Source: Psococerastis gibbosa | Lineage: Eukaryota > Arthropoda > Insecta > Psocodea > Psocidae | Length of the DNA stretch: 64,000 nt | Reading direction: 5' to 3' | Assembly: GCA_963971405.1 (NCBI GenBank) | Contig: OZ020488.1 | Span: 20,541,089 to 20,605,088 of the forward strand | In this document: in pieces, positions 26,501 to 35,111 of the stretch | Numbering within the stretch: position 1 is the first letter of the stretch | Layout of the letters: each line of letters begins with the position of its first letter | Notes under the pieces: generated by a model | What the model saw: the letters and a program-made list of their open reading frames with translations, nothing else | What the model was told of the DNA's origin: nothing | Database searches by the model: none | Position numbers and translations under genes: made by a program

Positions 26501-27177
26501 TGCTAGAAACATTATAGAAAAGTGTACTTATGGTGTACACAAGTTGAGGACATGAGGTGGAACTTGGCAACTAGGTGAAAACTTAAATGGAGTTGGTAAT
26601 GGAATTAAAACTGATAAATAGACCGCTTATAGATTGTGATTCTTATATCTGTCCTAAATTATTTAAAATTAACTGTCTAGTACGGCATAATGACAGATAT
26701 TCCATCTCTTATCTTAGGGTTCGAGACTTAACATTTTACTTAAGAATTTTCCAGATCCATCCAACCCTAATGGTTAGCTTACTTTCACCCAAAAAAAATA
26801 AGGAATATGTTGCTGACCACACGAGCAGTAGTCTCAACCAGTCCTCAGGCTTGAACTATCGTTGGGTTGTCGTGTTGTGATGCGTTTTAATTTCATATTT
26901 TAAATTGTTTCCCCCAGGTAGCAGTCAACCTTTGGCTGGATCCATAGTTGGTTGGTTTACCCTGCAATAAATATATGACTGTGGCATTAATTATTTTCTG
27001 TTTCAGTTCATCCTAATTTACTCCTTAGTCAAGTATGAACCATTACATTATGAAGATTATGACTACCCCGATTGGGCAGATTGGACTGGCTGGGCGTTGT
27101 TTGCGTTGTCCGCTTTTCAAATTCCCATTGTTGCAATCATCGTTATTTGCTCTCAAACGGGAGACTCATTCAAAAAG
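11513..27177 (+). CDS. SLC6-family Na+/Cl- -coupled symporter (amino acid/glycine type)
   Basis: Ten exons join in frame: 11513-11755, 13069-13200, 15353-15605, 17996-18128, 18511-18645, 20789-20892, 23743-23931, 25185-25372, 25982-26182 and 27007-27177. All have GT/AG borders and matching phases, giving 583 codons with all 12 SLC6 helices. Diagnostic motifs are [20 protein letters not shown] (TM1, sodium and substrate site), [12 protein letters not shown] (TM2), [13 protein letters not shown] (after the extracellular loop with N-linked sites such as NLS and NAT), [13 protein letters not shown] (TM6) and [10 protein letters not shown] (TM8). The product would be a plasma-membrane transporter using sodium to import an amino acid or related substrate. 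The invertebrate nutrient amino-acid or glycine-transporter branch is likely, but substrate is not assignable. The 5' end is open (the first exon starts with 2 bases of a split codon) and the C-terminal tail after SFKK was not found. A weak candidate tail exon begins at 29439 (12 codons, AATAAA at ~29610). Introns hold many family A and other repeats. Confidence 0.95.
12050..12443. mobile_element. Family A MITE (outer, nested host), SLC6 intron
   Basis: Flanked by TTA (12047-12049 and 12444-12446). The outer arms are GGCGGGATTTCCACCGACCT, then CTCATTGCAGAATTCAAAG, then ATTGACGTGGTAGCAGACAT and CAAGACT. The palindrome centre is occupied by a second element. The arrangement is the same as 512-895, but the outer arms are a different subtype. 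Confidence 0.85.
12121..12372. mobile_element. Family A MITE nested in palindrome centre, SLC6 intron
   Basis: The arms are GGCGGGTATTCCACCGACCT and its reverse complement, around an AT-rich centre with ATTGATCAATGATCATAG. The centre is the reverse complement of that in 584-824. The flanks are TTA and TAT, fitting insertion into the central TTAA of the outer palindrome. Confidence 0.85.
13400..13620. mobile_element. hAT-type MITE, SLC6 intron
   Basis: The terminal inverted repeats are CAGTGGCGGACTGGG and CCCAGTCCGCCACTG. The flanking 8-mers CAAGAACT (13392-13399) and CTAGAACT (13621-13628) match at 7 of 8 bases, the target size used by hAT elements. The 221-bp interior is non-coding. Confidence 0.88.
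14390..14975 (-). mobile_element. LINE 3' end fragment, SLC6 intron
   Basis: The minus strand at ~14720-14930 reads [20 protein letters not shown] and then [15 protein letters not shown]. This is the typical end of a CR1/Jockey-like reverse transcriptase ORF, here interrupted. The downstream 3' UTR contains two similar stretches (GTATTTTTGTAATATATGCT at ~14550 and ATTATATGCTCCCAGTGCTG at ~14420). The right edge carries a TAA repeat (14935-14957). Confidence 0.65.
16178..16600 (+). repeat. Imperfect tandem duplication (~205-bp unit), SLC6 intron
   Basis: The unit beginning AAATAAAGTGAAGTCAC occurs at ~16180 and ~16402. Both contain CTGACAGAATAGTGATGGGA, AAAACAGCT, CATAGACC/CGTAGACC and an ATTAACTTTTC(T/C)TT...CTCAATTAC block. 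Identity is high in the first 85 bp and lower afterwards, and unit 2 gained a T run. It is non-coding. Confidence 0.8.
16898..17037. mobile_element. Family A foldback MITE, SLC6 intron
   Basis: Flanked by TAA on both sides (16895-16897, 17038-17040). The arms are GGCGGGGTATCCACCGACCT, CTCATTGCAGAATGCAAATG and the core ATTGACGTGGCAGCAGATAT. It is a short-loop hairpin of 140 bp. Confidence 0.88.
17591..17715. mobile_element. Family A foldback MITE, second arm type, SLC6 intron
   Basis: TTA flanks lie at 17588-17590 and 17716-17718. The arms are GGCGCTTATTC and then CAATAGTAAATGTGGTATTG, running into the shared core GACGTGGTAGCAGACATT. The core is the same as in other copies but the arms are unrelated to the ACCGACCT type. 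Confidence 0.88.
18416..18472. mobile_element. Family A derivative lacking the core, SLC6 intron
   Basis: Only 57 bp: GGCGCTTATTCC, then CAATAGTAAATGTGGTATTG, then GGTGGAATAAGCGCC. It has the same arms as 17591-17715, but the GTAGCAGACATT core and most of one arm are absent. The flanks are ATA and TTA. It sits 38 bp upstream of the exon starting at 18511. Confidence 0.8.
18960..19080 (-). mobile_element. Possible tRNA-like SINE head, SLC6 intron
   Basis: The minus strand reads CAAGTGGTACAAAACTCGGA and then CGAACCGTGTTCGAGTCTCA, which resembles degraded box A and box B of a tRNA-derived SINE. No further copy was seen in the window, so the call is weak. Confidence 0.35.
20381..20542. mobile_element. 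Family A foldback MITE, third arm type, SLC6 intron
   Basis: TAA flanks lie at 20378-20380 and 20543-20545. The arms are GGTGCCCATTCCACATACGT and then ACAACGTCAACGAAAAATTG, followed by repeated TGACGT and the core TTGACGTGGTAGCAGA. The right core copy is TGTCTGCTAAAACGTCA. Confidence 0.85.
21240..22108 (+). repeat. Family B ~0.9-kb repeat, copy 1, SLC6 intron
   Basis: Starts AGAACCGGTCCGAGTTTACT, followed by TGCTTTCCAATTTAT, and ends ATAAATTGGGAAGCA (inverted repeat of the subterminal motif). In between come a G run (21354-21367), TTGTCCACCTGACGTCACTG, a C run (21830-21841), GACAGACAGACAGACATTTCG and CACAAAGCTTTCC. No protein family is recognised. Copies recur at 33372, 42751, 44470, 44664, 47873 (-), 53990, 55036 and 63124. 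Confidence 0.85.
23401..23619. mobile_element. Family A foldback MITE with long loop, SLC6 intron
   Basis: TAA flanks lie at 23398-23400 and 23620-23622. The arms are GGCGGCAATTCCACCGACCT, CGTTTTTCATAATGCACGTG, the core ATTGATGTGGTAGCAGACAT and CATTAATAAGTCT. A ~90-bp AT-rich loop contains a further TAACTTAA.../...TTAAGTTA inverted pair. Confidence 0.88.
24040..24072 (+). repeat. AT dinucleotide microsatellite
   Basis: A short A run followed by a pure TA repeat, preceded by CACCGCGCCCTTGACT. A similar junction (CCGCGCCCTTAAG next to A/T-rich repeats) is at 8350-8385, suggesting the tail of an unidentified short retroelement. Confidence 0.6.
24691..24908 (+). mobile_element. tRNA-derived SINE, copy 2, SLC6 intron
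   Basis: Contains CACCCGAAAGGTTGTTGGTT, GCTTCGGAGGGCATGTAAAG, TAACTCCGCTAGGTTGGCTT and the tail AAAAAAGTCAATATTTATTT. It has the same structure as 4573-4796, with a small deletion before the central GGAGGGCATG block. Confidence 0.85.
25445..25740 (-). mobile_element. LINE C-terminal fragment (family with QTNR end), SLC6 intron
   Basis: On the minus strand the frame reads [20 protein letters not shown], then [19 protein letters not shown] and VMQTNR before a stop at 25472-25474. This is the usual C-terminus of RTE/L2-like LINE ORFs (W-R-x-x-V-x-D-x-x near the end). A related copy lies at 56430-56650. The 3' tail is AG-rich. Confidence 0.78.
26440..26500 (-). mobile_element. LINE 3' tail remnant, SLC6 intron
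   Basis: The minus strand reads GCCCGGACACGTTAAATAAG followed by TAAG, matching the last bases of the LINE at 6295-6824 (GCTCGGACACGCTAAGTAAG). The rest is too short or diverged to be recognised. Confidence 0.45.
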
Positions 27178-27331
27178 GTTGGTACCCCCCCAATATCAAT
27201 CGATTCTCTATTCCAAAAACCACATCCCAAAAATTTAACAAGTCTTAGAATCCGGAAGGAGATAAATAAATGAGTTTAAAAAGAAAGAATGGTAGGTATA
27301 AGGATACGGATCCTGTACACGTATCTTTACA

Positions 27332-27564
27332 GCCCGGGGCTCTAAACCGTTATCAATATTTCGGCTAGTGTGGCCTGCATAAGGTAAGTACGCGATGTCG
27401 CTGGGTGAATAGCCTGCACAAGCTAAGTACAGAGTTTGGACCGGGTCCAGGTGTCCATTCTGCTATGCTGCAACTTTTAAGACTTCGATATTTTTTATAT
27501 GGGTACTTATCTCTGATAGTTGGCTTATGACTAACGGGAGCCCCGGATCCCCGCCGTTCCAGTT
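27332..27564 (+). repeat. Interspersed repeat E, copy 2
   Basis: Reverse complement of the repeat at 144-408, with several long shared blocks (e.g. GACCGGGTCCAGGTGTCCAT). It retains the internal duplication of GCCTGCA(T/C)AAGGTAAGTA-type motifs. It lies just after the last recognised SLC6 exon. Confidence 0.7.
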
Positions 27565-27852
27565 AATATATTTATATGGGTTTACCACTCTTTCAATGCA
27601 TTTGACACCAACAGAGAGGACAAGTATTTGTACAGTATTGCCTTAATTTACAGAACAAGCCAATTGGCAATCCTCAAGACTCGAGCTTGTCTTTGAACTT
27701 ATTGAAGTTTTTAATCCTCAATTAACTTCTGCGAGAGCGCGGACAGATGTGTCTGCCTAGTCTCGGATAGCCCAGGTATTTATTTTCTGCAGTGAATGTT
27801 ACTGCTTGCCATCGGCTTAAGAGGAAGCATACCCTTGAAATTAGCCACCCAT

Positions 27853-28380
27853 GGATCACCATAAAATAGGTTGGTTTGTGTTTTTTATTTAAATTAATAC
27901 TTAAGTCCTACATATTTAGTCCGTTCAAATTTTATACACCATATTATTTTAATTTTATTCCTATAATCTTTTCAAGAATCTGATAATTCAGTAAATTTCC
28001 GCACCAAATCAAAAAAATTCCTCGTGGTACCTCGTATGAAATAGTCCTCTGCAAATTGAACATAATCGTTATAATTGAGTTGCCTATTAGCAAAAGCAAT
28101 CCTCTCCACCCAGGTCGATTTTTCAGAAACCGCAAAAAACTGCTGTGCCGCAACGCCATGAGGAATAACATTACAGTTTTTAAAGTCAATTTTAACAGTA
28201 TTAGAATTGCTTTTGCGTCTCAATATCTGATTCATCGGATAGAGTATCGAAAAATAAAAAAAATGGCGCGAATATCTCAAAACTGAAAAAAATGGAGAGG
28301 ATTGCTTTTGCTAATAGGCAACTCAATTTAAGTATTAAATGAAATAAAAAATGTAAACCAACCTATTTTGGGGTGATCTA
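27853..28380. mobile_element. Foldback element G with insertion in one arm
   Basis: The outer arms GATCACCATAAAATAGGTTG (27855-) and CAACCTATTTTGGGGTGATC (ending 28379) pair over ~50 bp. The inner arms TTGAGTTGCCTATTAGCAAA (28075-28108) and the complement (28290-28325) pair almost perfectly. About 165 bp (27906-28072) lies between the two arm segments on the left only, so it is either an insertion or a right-arm deletion. It is non-coding. Confidence 0.78.
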
Positions 28381-29073
28381 GAAGTCAATGGCCAGCTTCC
28401 TCTCAATGTTTTTGCCTTTTTTGTTTACTTTGAATACTTTGTCAATTCTAGAAATGGAATCAAGCGCTTCAAAGTACGGAGGATTGGGGGCCATCAGACT
28501 TACAGTTGCGAGATGGATGGATAGAAGCACAGAAAAAGAAAAATAGCAAGACCGTGTCAATAGATCTTAACACTGTCACTATTGCAGCTTTACCAAATGG
28601 TGAAACCAAATCCAAAGAATATTTGTGAATCCACTTATATAGACCAAATAAGGTATACTTGTAAGACAATAATTGTCTTCATCCGTGGGCAAGTAAAGCC
28701 CTACCATGGCCATTGTTAATATTAGGTAGCTTTCTTATAAAATTAATTAATAGTGATAATGCATCTTCGCGAATTTCGAGTAAAATTGTCATATCTCCTA
28801 CATCCACTGAGGACCCCAAAAAACCCACGTGAAGCAGTCTTCTTACACAGAAAGAAAAACATTTTACCATTTTTACATTTTTAGTTTCGACAAAATTCGT
28901 GAATCATTTTTTTTTTTTATGCATGAACCCTGTAAACAATTTCTACGCATTGTTTTAAAAAAAATATTTATCGATAAAATTGCCAGCAAACTGATAATGC
29001 TAATGTGCGCATCTCTGCGTAATATATCCTATCGGGGAAAATTTGGGGTTTTGGATCGCTATACTGTTACTAA
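28381..29073. other. No gene recognised
   Basis: I see no named element or exon here. A terminal SLC6 exon could be in this area, but nothing matches the expected C-terminal tail. Confidence 0.4.
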
Positions 29074-29213
29074 GGCGGGGATTCCAATGACCTCGTTTTG
29101 CAGAATGCACATGACATTGACGTGGTAGCAGACATTTACGACTTATTAATGATGTCTGCTACCACGTCAATGTCATGTGCATTCTGCAAAACGAGGTTAT
29201 TGGAATCCCCGTC
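29074..29213. mobile_element. Family A foldback MITE
   Basis: The left flank is TAA and the right flank is TGA. The arms are GGCGGGGATTCCAATGACCT, CGTTTTGCAGAATGCACATG and the core ATTGACGTGGTAGCAGACAT. The arms are almost identical to each other over ~65 bp, so this is a recent or conversion-maintained palindrome. Confidence 0.88.
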
Positions 29214-30663
29214 TGAGCCAATAGTACTCCAGAGCTTCCCTTCGCAATAATATGGTAACATACACATGCAATTCCAAATTTCCAACGCATAAATTGTTTT
29301 GGGTGCTAACCTGTTAATAAATAATCTTAGATGCAGCAATGCAAGTAAATAATATCGGGACAACAGCCCCATTGTACTTAAGAGCTCTCAGGTCCGGTTC
29401 TCGCATTGCTTCCTAACTAGACCCATATTTGCGCAGAATATGCAGAAAGGAAAACAGACCGCTGTTATTTGGTGACTTGTCCAATATACGCCCCACAATG
29501 TCTCATCCCTGCTGGCTGTGCCACCATATTAACAAAAAGCTGAAATTCCACATTTGCGAATTTTGGTTCATGGCAGGTTCTGGCAAAAGCTTCTCTGGAG
29601 ATGTGCCATCAATAAATTAATTGTACTGTATATTGACTACGCAGCTTTTAAACGTCTACCAGCAAAGTTTACGGCCAGCTCCTTACTTACCGTACCTTAA
29701 CTCATCCCTCCAATATTTGTGTAAGTGTATATTCTATAGTCCTTAGCCTAATGTAATACTTATAATTACAGTATATTCACTGACTGTTCAATTATTCGAA
29801 AAGACCCACTGACTAACCCTATCACTAAGTAAGAATCATAGGATTTGGTTTGGTATGGCAATAACTAAATGGCAATGGCAATGACAATGGTGTACGTCCA
29901 TCGCTACTGACGATGCATAAAAAGATTTTTTTAGCCAAACAGTCTTGTAGTTCTAAGTGTTGTTTGTCTCGTAATGTGTCATAGCTGATGTTTATAATGA
30001 AATTAGGAACCTACTGTAAACAGCTGGCAATGTAGGTTAACTATACTTTATGTCGCGTTACTTTTATAAGTCGATCAAAGTAAAAATGTAAAGCAATGGC
30101 CTATAATATTTAAGACTAGGCTAAGCCTTTTTAGAACATACGCAAGTGGCTACATGATACAGTAAGTTAGAATTCATATCTGATTCAATTCACTTCAAAC
30201 AAGTTCACACCACCCCTCACTTTCTGAAGAAACCCTAATTTTAAATTCCTGTAAAACTTAAATTATGCAACTGTGCAACGGACCGAAACTTATTAAACTT
30301 GCTAGTAGGCGTAGGTATTCTTCATGTAGGTGGCACCTTTTACATTATAAATGCTATGTCTTGTATCTTCTGACAACATTTTTTCTATTTCACAATAGTC
30401 TAGCGGGTCACAGGTTAATGTTGGCCTAGAATATATTCTAGGCTTACACAATCTCCCATTTAAACGTATAGGGTGTTATTTTCGTGGTTATTATTGAATA
30501 GAATCTATTTTGCATTGAATGTGTATTTTTCTGGAATTTGGTTTAGTCTATTACATTTTTATTGATGTATTACACCGATAGAATTTTTTATTTGTCCACT
30601 CCTATCTCATTAATAGCAAATAATGAACCCCCGCACTTTTTGTTTTTTGTCAAATTTCTCATT
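29214..30663. other. No gene recognised
   Basis: AT-rich sequence. The only coding hint is a possible short SLC6 tail exon after the acceptor GCGCAG at 29433-29438, in frame for 12 codons and followed by AATAAA at ~29610. I rate it weak because the tail has no family signature. Confidence 0.3.
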
Positions 30664-30731
30664 ACATTTCAATCGTAGAGTTATAAAATTTACAAAGTAG
30701 AATAGAAGAAAAGTTCCTCTTCATTTTGATA

Positions 30732-30734
<3 letters not shown>
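30664..30734 (+). repeat. 71-bp target-site duplication, left copy
   Basis: This 71-bp sequence, starting ACATTTCAATCGTAGAG and ending TCATTTTGATACAT, is repeated without any difference at 32607-32677. The two copies flank the LINE at 30735-32606. Confidence 0.92.
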
Positions 30735-30764
<30 letters not shown>

Positions 30765-32606
30765 GGGGTACAGGTGTTACCTGTGTGCACTTAAGCCTAT
30801 TGGGCCTATTGTGCCCCCTACAACAAAGAATCTACATGTCTACATCAGTTCCTCGAGGCCTATTTCCCTCAGGAGAGCCAGGACCTTGAGGGGATTTAGA
30901 AGTGGTAGGTCTTTTACATGTAATTGCAAGTTTCCCAAGCATGCTGCTCTTCTACGTGCGATTGCATCGCAGTGAAGGAGGATATGCTCGGGGTCCTCCG
31001 CTCCTTCGTTACAGAATCTGCATGCTCTAGACTCTCTGACACCTATGTTGGTCAGATGTCCATTCAAGTTGCAATGCCCAGAGAGGAATCCTGTGATCAC
31101 ACGCAGATGTCTCCTGTTCATATTAATGCATACTTGGGCTCTTTTGCGCTGGTGGCTTCCCAGGAGCATTTTGGCTTGCCGAAGGCCCGGCAATGAGGTC
31201 CAGTATTCAGCCACTTTCAGGTTCTCCCTGCCTTTAACAAATCTGCGGGCGAGGGTTTCCCCAACACCGCAAAAAGGTTCGGGTCCCGTAAAAGGGGAGG
31301 TAGCTCCCCTTTTTGCAAGCTGGTCAGCAACCTCATTGCCTTCAATGCCTGTGTGCCCAGGCACCCATATCAAGGTAACCTTATTCGCACCGGACAGTAT
31401 GTCCAGTTTCAATCTACATTCCCACACTAGTTGTGAGGTGATTTTGTATGCTGTTATTGCTTTAAGGGCTGCTTGGCTATCTGACATGATAACAATTTCT
31501 CTCGATCTATATTCCCTGTCGAGATTCATTTGCATACATCTGTCAAGGGCACATAACTCAGCCTGGTAGACTGTAGTTGTCTCCCCAAGAGACTCCAGAT
31601 ATTTCACCCCAGGACCAAAGACGCCAAGACCTGTTCTTGGTCTTGTACGTCCCAGCCTAGAGCCATCAGTGAACCACTTAATTGTGTGACTATTGAGAAT
31701 TCCTGCTGATTCGCAGTATTCTTTCTTTGTCCCTAATATAGTTTCGAATTCCCTCTTAAAACAGTATTTTGGGTGAATTCTATCGCTTGGCATATCCAGG
31801 CAGTGGTCAGACGTAGTCAGAGAGGCTGAGTCTCTCTTAATTGCCCTTCCACTCCTTTTTACCCCGCTCCTAATAATCCGTAGCCTTGCCATTTCGGCTG
31901 ACGTTTCCACTGCAATATGGAGGGGTGGGAAGTCCAGCACAATCTCCATTGCTGCAGTGGGACAGGATTTCATAGCCCCTGTAATGCATACACAGGCCAG
32001 TCTTTGTACTTTAGTGAGGGTGTCTCTTATACTTTGTACTGCAGTCCTGTGGGCCCAAGTCACACTTCCATACGTAATAATGGGCCTTACAATCAATAAA
32101 TACAAATCTCGGAGGGCTCTGGGGGAAGTGCCCCATTTCTTCCCCGCCATTCTCCTGCAAATCATAATAGATCGTTTGGCTTTAACCACTACGTCTTCTA
32201 TATGCTTCTTGTAATTTAGTTTAGTATCCAGGGTTACTCCTAAATACTTGACTTGCCGTTCCCATGCTATTGGTTTGCCCCCAATGAGGACTTGCTTCAA
32301 TGATAGCTTCCTTCTATTAGTGAAGGGAACTAGACATGTTTTGGCCACATTTTGTTTGAGGCCTACTGTTTTGCACCATTCAGCAATAATATCAACCACG
32401 TGCTGCAGGAGCTCGCACAGTGTACTGTCATTTTTCCCTCTGACCATGGCCACGACGTCATCAGCATAGCCAATGCATTCTATGCCCCTGTCAGTAAGTA
32501 TTTGTAGAAGCTTTTCTACTACAATCGTCCACAATAGCGGTGACAGCACACCCCCCTGGGGGCATCCCCTAGTGGTTTTCATAGCCACCCCCTAAAAAAA
32601 AAAAAA
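30735..32606 (-). mobile_element. 5'-truncated LINE with RT and RNase H (I/R1/Jockey-like)
   Basis: On the minus strand an open frame from 32588 to 30840 (582 codons) begins within the RT. It shows GCPQGGVLSP, the catalytic GYADDVV box and KYLGVTLDTK, then an RNase H domain (WFTDGSR, QAELCALDR, IVIMSDSQAA, VPGHTGIEGNEVADQLAKRG). It ends in a C-terminal C-x2-C...H...C knuckle (CRFCNEGAEDPEHILLHC). A 25-nt A tail (T run 30735-30759) closes the 3' end, and a T13 stretch lies at the 5' junction. Perfect 71-bp duplications flank it. The intact frame and identical duplications point to a recent insertion. It is 5'-truncated and so cannot move by itself. Confidence 0.93.
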
Positions 32607-32677
32607 ACATTTCAATCGTAGAGTTATAAAATTTACAAAGTAGAATAGAAGAAAAGTTCCTCTTCATTTTGATACAT
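32607..32677 (+). repeat. 71-bp target-site duplication, right copy
   Basis: Identical to 30664-30734. It continues rightward into a repeat (32655-32860) shared with D1 and with 4497-4560 and 24312-24395, so the LINE landed in an older repetitive element. Confidence 0.92.
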
Positions 32678-33371
32678 ACTGTACCTACTATGGTATGTAG
32701 CCTTGACTTCAACACCAATTAGCCACGGTTATGGAACTCCTTAGACCCAGCCTCCTCACTGACCGTTATTTTAAAATTATCAAGTGTCATAACTGTGGCC
32801 GATCGATGATGGTGCCGTACCATAATTATATTTTCTAGTCTATGATACTTTATTCATCGCACTACAAAGAGAAATTTGGCTTTGCGCAAAAATGGAAAAA
32901 AGGAAGGCTCCAATAGGCTATATTAAAAATAACTTGGTGTAGAATAAAAACCGGTAGTCCAGTATGCTAAGAAGGTACCGCATACACTCTACAGTAATAC
33001 AGTGTGAGTACAGGCCTAAAGGCCGACAGGACACATTTCGAATTCCAAAATCTCCAGGCCTGTTACTAACCGAAAACTACTCAAGAAACTGGCAGTACCT
33101 ACTAATTTTTCATAAAAGTTTCAAGAACTTATTTTAACAAACAATACCATTTATTTTTATAGTTTAAAATCATAGATTTTAATAATGATATCAGTGTAAA
33201 AACTTTTTAGTTGAAGCCTGAACCCCACGACAAAGTAGAAACGGTCTAAAGGCTATATTGTAGCAATTTGCAATGACCAACACATATGAGGGAGAACATT
33301 ATATATTTCACAAAGCACCGATTATTATTGCCTGCATGCAACGACGAGGATCTAGTCAGACAACCATTAAA

Positions 33372-34261
33372 AAGAACCGGTCCAAGTTTACTCGAACATG
33401 CTTTCCAATTTATCAATATTAGTAGATCTACTTCTTCTTCTTCTTCAGCAAACGCCCGTCCTTGGCTGGTAGACCATTTGACGCACATTAGTAGATAGAT
33501 GGTAAATAATTTTCCAGTGGTTAAATTTCCGTTATTTCGGGGGGGGGGGGGGGGGTTGTCCACCTGACGTCACTGGAAGTGAGATAAATTCTAGAAAGGT
33601 CAGACCAACACATTAATTACCACACATCAATAATTGCGGGGCACCCAATGCATTTGAGCGCGAATTTTCTAATAGGCCCTATTTTTTCCAAAAATAATTT
33701 TTTTTTGCAAAGCCAAATATTTTTTGGGAAAGCAACCAATGCGGTTTCGTTACTCAATGTAACACCTAAAACATACCTGAAGGTAGAAATCATCGATAGA
33801 AAGGTTTCACAGAAAAATTATTTTTTAGTAATTTTTCATTAAAATTTACATATTTTTGTTTTTTTACCCCCCGAAGCAAACTATCAAGGGGCAAGCGACC
33901 CCCCGGATTTTATCAAAATTAATAACAACTACAATATATGAGAATTTAAAAGAAATCGTTGAAGCCATTTTCGGGAAATAATTTGTTTAGAATGAAACCC
34001 CCCCCCCCCCCAAATTGAGTTAGCCATAAATAAAAAAATGGTCCCGAGGTATGATTTTTGTGAGCCTACATGCCGAATTTCATCAAAATCGACCGAGTAG
34101 TTTGCCCGGAAATCAACTAACAGACAGACAGACAGACATTTCGTAAAAACCACTTTTTTGGGTACTTGGGACCTTAAAACGTGTAAATCCATTGAAATCT
34201 CGGAATCGAAAATTTCGACCGTCACAAAGCTTTCCTTATACTACGTATAAATTGGAAAGCA
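33372..34261 (+). repeat. Family B repeat, copy 2
   Basis: Full-length copy from AAGAACCGGTCCAAGTTTAC to ATAAATTGGAAAGCA. It has a G run at 33540-33555, TTGTCCACCTGACGTCACTG, a C run at 33999-34010 and the GACAGACAGACAGACATTTC block. A 59-bp retroelement end is inserted at 33428-33486. Confidence 0.88.
33428..33486 (-). mobile_element. Tiny 5'-truncated retroelement end in family B copy
   Basis: A 59-bp insert between ATTAGTAGAT direct repeats (33418-33427 and 33487-33496). On the minus strand it reads GCCAAGGACGGGCGTTTGCT followed by a GAA repeat tail. The same end, with another tail, is at 48800-48909. Confidence 0.78.
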
Positions 34262-35044
34262 AAAACATGGAATAATATTTACTACAAAGAACAGTCCATA
34301 CTACATTCCCGCTAGTTTGGTTCAAAACGCGCGCAATGTGTCTTCTGCCACGTCATAACGTTGACTTTATAAAGGTCAAAGGAGGATTTGTTTACTAATA
34401 AAGGCATTAAAGGCAATAAAGTGACCGCACTGACCGCAGAAGTAATAAACCTAAGTATTATTGAGAATATGAATGAAAATATGTAAGTAAGACTCATTTT
34501 AGTCTTGCAATTGAATGTAGTAAATTTAATTTTTTATTTGACGGCAATAAAATGACATTAACAGATAAGCACGCAGAGGATGCAGCACCCACTAAACCAT
34601 TCTGTTGGTGGCCTAAAAGGCGGGTAGCTCAACACTTTACTGAAAGAAGGCCCTGGCTAAACGCATTATCTATAAAATAAAAATAAGCCCAGTGGCAAAT
34701 GAATTATTGGATATTTTCTAGTCAGCTATCAACAAAAAGGCTCCAACACAACCCCCATATCAGGCTACTTGAATCTCCAGCAATGGGGTGAGCTTTAGGT
34801 TCATTTTTGGATTATGGGAATTCAATAAACTTTCTAATGTGTAAGAGAACGATCTAAAAAGTAGCAGATGAAAGGCTGACACAACTGGCTATACTACCTT
34901 TGACTTAGCTTAGGTAGACAGCAGATCTAATAATTACACTTTAAACATATTTTGTCTTGTTAGTATTCTTTTTAAAACTCAACTTTTGCGGCTTTTAGTT
35001 ATGTGGAATGGGTAAAATAAAAAGGTTTGGTGCTTATGTTTTAG
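34262..35044. other. Region upstream of first recognised GCP2 exon
   Basis: It should contain the promoter and possibly 5' exons of GCP2. I could not match any segment to the ~160 N-terminal residues expected from other GCP2 proteins. An in-frame stop (TAA, 35013-35015) precedes the exon. Confidence 0.4.
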
Positions 35045-35111
35045 GAACAACACTGCAGACCGTAGCGTTCATTCGGTTATTTCTCAGTTGCAATTTGAGA
35101 AGGGGAAATTT

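Noticed and set aside
31045-31569. 174-codon plus-strand frame
   Set aside because: Antisense shadow of the LINE RNase H region at 30840-32588.
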